DNA of 26,064 bases, taken from NCBI GenBank assembly GCA_017481395.1, contig JAFUPE010000083.1, forward strand, positions 1 to 26,064, given 5' to 3'. Position 1 is the first letter of the stretch, and every line of letters starts with the position of its first letter. This document shows positions 14,535-19,673 of this stretch, one piece after another. A model generated the notes under the pieces. It was not told the DNA's origin, searched no databases, and worked only from the letters and a program-made list of their open reading frames with translations. The stretch is from Ruminococcus sp. (GTDB taxonomy: Bacteria; Bacillota_A; Clostridia; Oscillospirales; Acutalibacteraceae). Both the position numbers and the translations under genes were made by a program.

Positions 14535-15173
14535 TTAGATTTCGATTTTTGCAAGGTGTTTCTGAATTGCAGTAACGTCGCGGATGTTAATATCACCATC
14601 ACGGTTAAAGTCACAAGCTTCTATAGCTAATTCATCCCACTCATGTGCAACTGGCAAATCTTTGTAATTTGCTAAGGATTTTTGAATCCTCGTTGCATCT
14701 TTTATGTTAAGCGTAAAGTTTGCATCTGCGTCGCCAATCAATGCAACAACCGTGCCGTTTAAGAATTTAAGAGCTTCTTCCAATCCCTCTATTTCAGCGT
14801 AATATGCTTCTTCGAGAGTATAAACCTTATCATCAGCAGGAGTATAAATATGATAAGCGTGATCGTACGGATAATGATATATGGCTGTTATAATTACATA
14901 CTCTCCGAAATCTGACGAATGAAAAGCGTCACTAACAATCGGCGTAGAAGCCTTTACAAGAGCATAGTCAGGGGTGCTCTGATTATCGTCGGAATAGTAG
15001 TAAAACAATTCTTCGTACCAATATATAAGCTCCCCACCGGCACTTTCTCTCGCAATATCAAGACGTTCTACCAATAAATCCTCATACATATTCTCTTTTG
15101 TCGCATATGCAGGGAATAAGGATGTTAAAAGTATGACTGCGATAAGGCTGATAATGGTTAATGTTTTTTTCAT
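14535..15173 (-). CDS. Secreted dockerin protein, single unit
   Basis: The 212-residue protein has a signal peptide (1 to about 25, ending AYATKE), an unassigned Tyr-rich module at 40-145 and a C-terminal type I dockerin. Repeat 1 (GDADANFTLNIKDATRIQKSLA, 147-168) lacks the usual Asp-Gly at Ca positions 5-6. Repeat 2 (188-208, DFNRDGDINIRDVTAIQKHLA) looks intact. The N-terminal module aligns with the protein at 12178-12897 around PDYALVKAS, FGEYVIIT, YHYPY...YHIYTP and LEEAYYAEI. I chose the ATG at 15173 because GAGGTG lies 6 nt upstream; an in-frame GTG at 15182 would sit inside that ribosome binding site. Its promoter at 15384-15413 faces the padR operon. Confidence 0.88.
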   Translation of the reverse strand: MKKTLTIISLIAVILLTSLFPAYATKENMYEDLLVERLDIARESAGGELIYWYEELFYYYSDDNQSTPDYALVKASTPIVSDAFHSSDFGEYVIITAIYHYPYDHAYHIYTPADDKVYTLEEAYYAEIEGLEEALKFLNGTVVALIGDADANFTLNIKDATRIQKSLANYKDLPVAHEWDELAIEACDFNRDGDINIRDVTAIQKHLAKIEI

Positions 15174-15225
15174 AAAAATCACCTCGTTTATATTAAATCA
15201 CGAATTATTTTACTGATATAAGTTA

Positions 15226-15247
15226 TGTTTCCTTTATTCAGGAAACA
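15226..15247 (-). other. Hairpin in the dockerin leader
   Basis: TGTTTCC and GGAAACA form a 7-bp perfect stem around an 8-nt loop, about 55-75 bases before the dockerin start. A third GTTTCC word lies at 15265-15270. There is no T-run, so it is not a simple terminator. Confidence 0.5.
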
Positions 15248-15254
15248 AGCTATA

Positions 15255-15299
15255 CTAAAATTGTGTTTCCTTAAGGCATTGTGTGTTAAAATGTGCCAT
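15255..15299 (-). CDS. Possible 14-residue leader peptide
   Basis: The ATG at 15299 opens MAHFNTQCLKETQF and stops at TAG. GGAGG lies 8 nt upstream, a better ribosome binding site than many real genes here have. The other dockerin leader has the same ribosome binding site but only a 5-codon frame from GTG (MAHLL), so the peptide itself is not conserved beyond its first three residues. It could be a short upstream frame that affects dockerin expression, or a chance frame within a conserved RNA element. It has no recognisable family. Confidence 0.3.
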   Translation of the reverse strand: MAHFNTQCLKETQF

Positions 15300-15312
15300 C
15301 TCAAACGCCTCC
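15289..15312 (-). repeat. 24-base leader repeat, copy B
   Basis: This is the partner of 14265-14288. It holds the GGAGG and ATG of the small frame described at 15255-15299, in the transcribed leader of the dockerin gene at 14535-15173. Confidence 0.65.
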
Positions 15313-15383
15313 TTAAGCAAATAGTTAGATTGAAGGACAAAATTAGTTATATTAACTAAAATTTTGTATTTCCTTTCAGTTTT

Positions 15384-15413
15384 AGTATAACATCTGACAA
15401 TGTTGATTGTCAA
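15384..15413 (-). promoter_or_regulatory. Dockerin-side divergent promoter
   Basis: On the minus strand a perfect TTGACA (15413-15408), an 18-nt spacer and TATACT (15389-15384) give a transcript starting near 15377, with about 200 nt of leader before the dockerin gene. The -35 lies inside the palindrome at 15400-15416. An AT-rich stem at about 15338-15368 follows in the leader. Confidence 0.75.
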
Positions 15414-15416
15414 CAT
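15400..15416. promoter_or_regulatory. Candidate PadR operator
   Basis: The palindrome ATGTTGA-TTG-TCAACAT has the ATGT-N-ACAT outline known for PadR-family operators. It covers the -35 of the dockerin promoter and lies 18 bases upstream of the padR -35. The position and the adjacent padR gene support the call; binding is inferred. Confidence 0.6.
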
Positions 15417-15434
15417 AATTTGGAAAATAAAATA

Positions 15435-15463
15435 TTGAATTTTGGGAACGATTGGCGTATAAT
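15435..15463 (+). promoter_or_regulatory. Sigma-A promoter of the padR operon
   Basis: TTGAAT, a 17-nt spacer and a perfect TATAAT lie 18 bases before the padR ATG, which leaves a very short leader with GGGTG as the ribosome binding site. Confidence 0.8.
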
Positions 15464-15481
15464 AAGATTGGGTGAACGAGT

Positions 15482-15841
15482 ATGAGTAAAAATTACTTTA
15501 TGAGTGGTATTACCGATTTGCTTATTCTTGCAATCCTCGATAAAGGTGACAGATATATGTACGAAATTGTCAAATGTATTTCTGATTTTTCAAAAGGAAA
15601 GTTGGACATTTCGCAGAACACCATTTACACTGTCGCCTATAAGCTTGGGGACGATGGAAAAATCAGCGAATATTCAAAGCTTGTCGGTAAAAGGCGAACA
15701 AGGGTTTACTACCACCTTGAGCCAAAAGGTAAAGAGTACCTTAACGAACTTATGGAAAACTATTCGGCTGTAACAGACGGAGTTTTTAATTTGCTGAAAA
15801 CACTGGACGAGGGGGAGGATACCAATGGACAAGATATGTAA
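15482..15841 (+). CDS. PadR-family transcriptional regulator
   Basis: This is a winged-helix repressor of the PadR family. In the 119-residue protein the N-terminal domain carries SGITDLLILAILDKGDRYMYEIVKCI, then the recognition part ISQNTIYTVAYKLGDDGKI and the wing GKRRTRVYYHLEPKGKEYL. The C-terminal 30 residues form the dimer helix. The length fits the short PadR-s2 group. It heads a three-gene operon and overlaps the next gene by 17 bases. PadR proteins often repress their own operon and a neighbouring one, which fits the palindrome between this gene and the dockerin gene. The ligand is unknown. Confidence 0.92.
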   Translation: MSKNYFMSGITDLLILAILDKGDRYMYEIVKCISDFSKGKLDISQNTIYTVAYKLGDDGKISEYSKLVGKRRTRVYYHLEPKGKEYLNELMENYSAVTDGVFNLLKTLDEGEDTNGQDM

Positions 15842-16208
15842 GGTGTATGTGTCACAGGTGAAAGCCATACTTCCGGTGTGGGGTAAGAAAGAAAAAGCCT
15901 TTGTTAAAAAACTTAACAGCGATTTATGTGATTATTGCGAAGATAATAACGTAAACACCATTGAGGAGCTTTACAAAGGCTATGGTACTCCGCAGGAAAT
16001 TACCTTTGAATACATATCCTTAATGGAACCACAAGTAATATCAAAACGTATAAATATCGCTAAATACACTAAAATTCTTGTTGTAAGTTTAATCGCCTTA
16101 GCTTTTCTTGCAACTGCATTTTTAGGAATGTATGTTTATGGCGAATATAAAATCGCAGAAAAAGTGAAAAATATAACCGTGGAACACATAATCAGAGAAT
16201 CTAATTAA
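15825..16208 (+). CDS. Small membrane protein, DUF6120/DUF1700-like, PadR partner
   Basis: The 127-residue protein has an N-terminal soluble helical part (1 to about 80) and one membrane segment at about 87-107, then a short tail. It resembles small proteins often encoded right after padR in Clostridia (DUF1700 or DUF6120 type), in which the soluble part begins with a helical LxxLxxxL-like region and a YGTPQEI-like motif; here KGYGTPQEITFEYI. The assignment to a named DUF is from memory and not certain. The 17-base overlap with padR indicates coupled translation. Its role is unknown; a membrane partner that senses envelope state or modulates PadR is possible. Confidence 0.7.
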   Translation: MDKICKVYVSQVKAILPVWGKKEKAFVKKLNSDLCDYCEDNNVNTIEELYKGYGTPQEITFEYISLMEPQVISKRINIAKYTKILVVSLIALAFLATAFLGMYVYGEYKIAEKVKNITVEHIIRESN

Positions 16209-16224
16209 CCAAGGAGAACTAATA

Positions 16225-16683
16225 ATGAAAAAAATACTTGCGTTTACTTTACTTTTAACACTTTTATGTTGCTCGGTATTTTGCTTTTCGACAAGTGCAA
16301 CAACTGTAACCGAAGCTTCTATTGAAATGTTGGATAACGGTGATTACATAGAAACAATCATCACATACTATGATACAAACACAAGAGCCGCCACAAAGTC
16401 AGGTTCAAAAACTGCCAATTACAAAGATAGTGACGGCGAAATCCTGTGGTCTGTAACTGTTTACGGAACATTTACCTATAACGGCACAACCTCCTCTTGC
16501 ACAAGTGCTTCGCACAGCACAACCGCCACTGGTGACGGATGGTCTATAAAGAGCTCCTCTTCAAGCAAAAGCGGCAACTGTGCTACCGCTAACGCAACTG
16601 CAACATTAAAGCAATTTTTAACTTCTAAAGATTTTTCTATGACCGTAAACTTATACTGCAGTCCTTACGGAATTTTATCTTAA
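16225..16683 (+). CDS. Small secreted Ser/Thr-rich protein, DUF6147-like
   Basis: The 152-residue protein has a signal peptide (1 to about 26, ending SATT) and a beta-rich, Ser/Thr-rich mature part: EMLDNGDYIETIITYYD, ATKSGSKTANYKDSDGEILWSVTVYGTFTYNG, then TSSCTSASHSTTATGDGWSI and a run of Ser/Lys. Four mature-part Cys (in SSCTS, GNCAT and YCSP among others) could form disulfides or be incidental. It looks like a family of small secreted proteins found near padR in gut Clostridia (possibly DUF6147, from memory). The ribosome binding site AAGGAG lies before the ATG, 16 bases after the membrane protein gene. A strong terminator follows. Function unknown. Confidence 0.75.
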   Translation: MKKILAFTLLLTLLCCSVFCFSTSATTVTEASIEMLDNGDYIETIITYYDTNTRAATKSGSKTANYKDSDGEILWSVTVYGTFTYNGTTSSCTSASHSTTATGDGWSIKSSSSSKSGNCATANATATLKQFLTSKDFSMTVNLYCSPYGILS

Positions 16684-16708
16684 GCCGATCAAACTTTGAT
16701 AAATGAAA

Positions 16709-16749
16709 TGACTCCCGATTTGAAATAAAATCGGGAGTCATTATTTTAT
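16709..16749. terminator. Strong terminator between convergent units
   Basis: A perfect 13-bp stem TGACTCCCGATTT/AAATCGGGAGTCA has a 6-nt loop and is followed on the plus strand by TTATTTTAT. It ends the padR operon. On the minus strand the tail ATTTCATTTATC is weaker, but it could also stop the Nif3 unit, whose gene ends at 16756. Confidence 0.9.
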
Positions 16750-16755
16750 GCTTGG

Positions 16756-17511
16756 TTAAATAAAGAATAGGGGCGAGGTGAGCTTTTCAGATTTTATAAA
16801 CTCAACCTCGGTAAATTCTTTTTGTAGCTTTTCTTTAAGGGGATTTATAACAATATCTTCGGTTTCAAAGTGACCTGCCACAATTAAGGAAACGTTTTCG
16901 TGAATGCTCTCTAAATAATTGTGGTGGTGGGCTTCGCCTGTAATAAAGCAGTCAGCCCCAAGCTCCACAGCCTTAATAAATTCACTGCCGCCTGCACCAC
17001 TGCACATAAAGATGTTATTAATCAGCTTGTCTTTAACTGTGCAGGTAACAGCCTTAGCTCCTAATTTTTCTTTTGCAAATTTCGCAAAGCTTTCGGCGGT
17101 TAACTGTTCTTTGAGTGTACCCGAAACCAAAAATTCGCCCTCGTAGAAGGTGATGTTTTGAAGCTCTAAGGCGTTTGCAAGGCACAGGTTTACGCCTGTG
17201 TCCCACGCAATGTCAAGGTTTGTATGAAGGCACAAAGCGGAAAGAGAGTTCTGTGCCAGCAGATAGGGTACGCTTTTGCTGTCTATGTTTTTTAGTGGGT
17301 TAAAAATAACAGGGTGGTGGCTTATAATAAGCTGGGCACCTTTCTCTTTTGCTTCGGCTACAACCTCGTTTGTAATATCAAGGGCAAGAAGAGCCTTCGT
17401 GACTTGTGTGCTTTCGCTTCCTACCAAGAGACCTACATTGTCAAAGCTTGCGGCAGAGTCAAATGGGGCAAAGCTTTCGCAAAAATCAACTATATCACAG
17501 ATTTTGGTCAT
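16756..17511 (-). CDS. Nif3-like dinuclear metal center protein
   Basis: This is a conserved cytoplasmic protein of the NIF3/DUF34 family with a two-metal site and no settled biochemical role. The 251-residue protein has the metal-binding motifs ISHHPVIF (His pair), LHTNLD, GEAHHHNY and AGHFETE, all in family order, and the N-terminal FDNVGLLVG. It lacks the extra central PII-like domain of the longer (about 370-residue) members. Its ATG overlaps the trmK stop as ATGA. The trmK-nif3 pair is common in Firmicutes. Confidence 0.92.
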   Translation of the reverse strand: MTKICDIVDFCESFAPFDSAASFDNVGLLVGSESTQVTKALLALDITNEVVAEAKEKGAQLIISHHPVIFNPLKNIDSKSVPYLLAQNSLSALCLHTNLDIAWDTGVNLCLANALELQNITFYEGEFLVSGTLKEQLTAESFAKFAKEKLGAKAVTCTVKDKLINNIFMCSGAGGSEFIKAVELGADCFITGEAHHHNYLESIHENVSLIVAGHFETEDIVINPLKEKLQKEFTEVEFIKSEKLTSPLFFI

Positions 17512-18167
17512 AGTGAAAACCTCTCTTTAATTTCTTTTGCAATTAAGCCGAATTTAGGGTCGGCGTTGGACCTTTTTTCAAGGTGGTTTACAGTGGAGCC
17601 GAGAAACCGCCTGTCGTTTTCGTCACTGCTTTTAAGAAGCCCTGTGTAGCAGAAAATTTCGTCGGGGGTCTTTTTATTGCCCGTAAATTCTGCCGAGAAG
17701 GCTGTGTAAATTTTGCCATCGGCTACAGTGCACCTGTGCTCTTTAAGCTCGAAGCCGTTCTTGTATAAATATTCTATTACAAGCTCATGCTTTGACATAG
17801 GCTGGAGTATAAGCCTTTTGCTTTTGTCCTTAAGCCAAGGGGCGTCGCTTAAAATATGCACAATGGTTTCGCCGCCCATGCCTGCAATTATTATATCGTC
17901 AACCTCGTAGCTGTTTACGCCTCTGAGTCCGTCGCAAAGTCGGGTTTCGACTAAATCCTCGGCGTGGTATTTTTTGATGGTTAGCTCGCCTTGCATCAAA
18001 GGCTCAGCTTTAATGTCGCAAGCCAGAGCAAATGATACGAAGCCCGTACGGACAAGCCATACGGGCAGATAAGCGTGGTCGGTACCTATGTCGGCAATTT
18101 TCGTACCTTTTCTAACCATTTGGGCACAAAGTGCAAGACGGTTGTTAAGGGTGAAAAGGGGTCGCAT
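17508..18167 (-). CDS. trmK: tRNA (adenine22-N1)-methyltransferase
   Basis: TrmK makes m1A22 in Gram-positive tRNAs, using SAM. The 219-residue protein has the opening LNNRLALCAQMVRKG, the SAM motif IADIGTDHAYLPV, the family motif IIIAGMGGETI and ILQPMSKHELV. A C-terminal helical region (about 160-219) ends with the coiled-coil-like tail. It starts as TAATG on the DUF1858 stop and overlaps the Nif3 gene by 4 bases, so the three genes should be translated from one mRNA. Confidence 0.94.
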   Translation of the reverse strand: MRPLFTLNNRLALCAQMVRKGTKIADIGTDHAYLPVWLVRTGFVSFALACDIKAEPLMQGELTIKKYHAEDLVETRLCDGLRGVNSYEVDDIIIAGMGGETIVHILSDAPWLKDKSKRLILQPMSKHELVIEYLYKNGFELKEHRCTVADGKIYTAFSAEFTGNKKTPDEIFCYTGLLKSSDENDRRFLGSTVNHLEKRSNADPKFGLIAKEIKERFSL

Positions 18168-18367
18168 TATTCGCCGATAGCTCCGTTAATTTTTGCGATT
18201 AATGCCTCAGGGTCTGTACCGTGAACAGCACAAGCCATTTCGATAGACTCGCCTCTTGCAGAGGGACAGCCTAAGCAGTGCATGCCTATTTCTAAGAAAA
18301 ACTCTGCAGTATCGGGGTACATATCAAGAACATCGCCGATGATAGAATCTTTAGTAACTTTTGCCAT
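18167..18367 (-). CDS. DUF1858 protein with CxxC motif
   Basis: The 66-residue protein fits the DUF1858 family (hybrid-cluster-protein-associated disulfide domain): ITKD-like start, DVLDMYPDTAEFFLEIGMHCLGCPSARGESI with a C-x2-C pair and a third Cys in EMACAVHG. It may bind a metal or form a redox disulfide; no activity is established. I chose the ATG at 18367, which has GGAGG 9 nt upstream; the frame could start 9 bases earlier, but that ATG touches the ribosome binding site. It overlaps trmK by one base. Confidence 0.9.
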   Translation of the reverse strand: MAKVTKDSIIGDVLDMYPDTAEFFLEIGMHCLGCPSARGESIEMACAVHGTDPEALIAKINGAIGE

Positions 18368-18398
18368 ATTAAACATCCTCCAAAATTAGTTTTTAATA

Positions 18399-18429
18399 TT
18401 GTAGCACATTATAACTGAAATTGCTACAA
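18399..18429. promoter_or_regulatory. Inverted repeat around a TATAAT before the DUF1858 gene
   Basis: TTGTAGCA and TGCTACAA form a perfect 8-bp inverted repeat (18399-18406 and 18422-18429) around 15 bases that contain a minus-strand TATAAT (18413-18408). This is about 40 bases before the DUF1858 start. No good -35 sits 16-18 bases from it, so activator control or a different -10 (TACAAT at 18402-18397) is possible. Confidence 0.5.
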
Positions 18430-18463
18430 TTTTTTGCTGTAAAACGCTAAATAAGTGCAGAAA

Positions 18464-18487
18464 ACGCCTCGGGTCCCCCCAAGGCGT
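18464..18487 (-). terminator. Terminator after the zinc-ribbon gene
   Basis: The minus strand has ACGCCTTGGG-GGGA-CCCGAGGCGT (one T-G pair), followed by TTTTC. It lies 42 bases after the zinc-ribbon stop and separates the sigma-factor unit from the DUF1858 unit. The T-run is short. Confidence 0.7.
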
Positions 18488-18529
18488 CTGTTCACCAATA
18501 ATATATGTTCGAATCAAAGTCCGAAAAAA

Positions 18530-18820
18530 TTATTCTGCGTCTGCCTCTGCCTCTTTCTTTTTGGCAAAGCACTCGCTGCAATAGTAGTCCTTGCCCTCCA
18601 TAGGTCTGAAGGGGATGGTTGCCTCGCCGCCGCACTCAGCACAGACGGTAGTGAACATCTCTCTTGCAGGTCTTGTTGCGTTCTTGCGTGCAATTCTGCA
18701 TTCCTTGCAACGCTGGGGCTCATTTACAAAGCCTTTTTCTGCGTAGAACTCCTGTTCTCCGGCGGAGAAGATAAATTCATTACCGCATTCTTTGCAAGTG
18801 AGTGTCTTGTCTTCGTACAT
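18530..18820 (-). CDS. Zinc-ribbon protein with CxxC-x17-CxxC domain
   Basis: The 96-residue protein has two zinc-ribbon-like parts. The first has CKECG at 9-13 and CKEC further on. The second is CAEC, exactly 17 residues, then CSEC, which matches the defined CxxC-x17-CxxC domain. The tail is Lys/Glu/Ala-rich. Such proteins are small, probably zinc-binding and of unknown role; nucleic-acid or protein contact is a guess. I chose the ATG at 18820 because GAGG lies 8 nt upstream; the frame stays open further up but without a ribosome binding site. It follows the sigma-factor gene by 76 bases. Confidence 0.85.
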   Translation of the reverse strand: MYEDKTLTCKECGNEFIFSAGEQEFYAEKGFVNEPQRCKECRIARKNATRPAREMFTTVCAECGGEATIPFRPMEGKDYYCSECFAKKKEAEADAE

Positions 18821-18896
18821 TTGATTTACCTCGCTTTTGGAAAATAAATATTTTATCCCGTGGCGGAGTTGCACCGCCAATCCTTGTCGGGACATA

Positions 18897-19469
18897 TTAC
18901 TTTAATAATTTTTTGCGTACTCGTTGCAACGCATTGTCAACTGCCTTGGATGAAAGCCCCAAGGTGCTTGCGATTTCACTGTAGGATAAACCCTTTGCGT
19001 ATCCCTTTAAAACGCTTAGCTCCATAAATGAAAGCCTGCTTTTAATAAGCTTTAAAAAGTCTTCGTCGTTTGCTTTGTCAAGGACCAAGGCTTCGGGGTT
19101 AAGCATTTCGGAGTAAAGCTCGTCGTTTTCAATAGGTACTACGGCGTCGGCAGGAATCGCCTTGCGGCTTGACAGAGAACGCACAAGCGAAATATAACGC
19201 CGCCTTATGCAAACAGCGGCAAAATTCTTGAAGCTGATGCTGCTGCCGGGGTTAAAGGTTTTACATGCACTGAAAAGCCCCATTAAGCCTAACTGCATAA
19301 AGTCGTTTGCGTCAAAGCCGGGATAAGAATACTCCTTGGATATAAGGCGGATTAAGCCTTTGTATCTGTGGGTGATTTCCTCGAATGCAGGTTCGCTTCC
19401 CTGAGAGACCAAAGCACAAAGCCGACTGTCATCAAGGGTTGATAATTGCTCTTTAAAATCTGCGAGCAC
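18897..19469 (-). CDS. SigH-like RNA polymerase sigma factor
   Basis: This is a sigma-70 family factor of about 190 residues. Region 2 is YKGLIRLISKEYSYPGFDANDFMQLGLMGLFSACKTF with FKNFAAVCIRRRYISLVRS, and region 4 is LSFMELSVLKGYAKGLSYSEIASTLGLSSKAVDNALQRVRKKL. Both resemble Bacillus SigH (the DFMQLGLMGL and VDNALQRV blocks). In Firmicutes SigH directs early sporulation or competence genes, but the role here is inferred. The frame opens at a GTG at 19481. I prefer the GTG at 19469, since AGAGGTG then lies about 9 nt upstream. A clear promoter at 19507-19535 precedes it. Confidence 0.85.
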   Translation of the reverse strand: MLADFKEQLSTLDDSRLCALVSQGSEPAFEEITHRYKGLIRLISKEYSYPGFDANDFMQLGLMGLFSACKTFNPGSSISFKNFAAVCIRRRYISLVRSLSSRKAIPADAVVPIENDELYSEMLNPEALVLDKANDEDFLKLIKSRLSFMELSVLKGYAKGLSYSEIASTLGLSSKAVDNALQRVRKKLLK

Positions 19470-19506
19470 TGCACCTTTCACCTCTTATACGCTTTATACC
19501 TCTACT

Positions 19507-19535
19507 ATAATAACGCAAAATATACAATAAGTCAA
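19507..19535 (-). promoter_or_regulatory. Sigma-A promoter of the sigma-factor unit
   Basis: On the minus strand TTGACT (19535-19530), a 17-nt spacer and TATTAT (19512-19507) sit about 40 bases before the start. Confidence 0.8.
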
Positions 19536-19609
19536 TGAAAATTTTATAAAATATATATTGATTTATAAATTTTTTTATCATTTTTTGACAAAAAAAGCAA
19601 AAATAACAT

Positions 19610-19638
19610 TTGTGTTCATAAATAATAGGTGCTATAAT
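19610..19638 (+). promoter_or_regulatory. Sigma-A promoter of the yifB gene
   Basis: TTGTGT, a 17-nt spacer and a perfect TATAAT lie about 35 bases before the start. The gene diverges from the sigma-factor unit across about 200 AT-rich bases (19470-19673). A TTGACA at 19585-19590 in the same stretch has no matching -10. Confidence 0.75.
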
Positions 19639-19673
19639 TGTTTCGTATGATTATGTCTTAAGAGGTGAGGACT

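Noticed and set aside
15338..15368. AT-rich inverted repeat as a terminator
   Set aside because: The stem is almost pure A-T with no T-run on the transcribed side, and it lies between a promoter and the dockerin leader.
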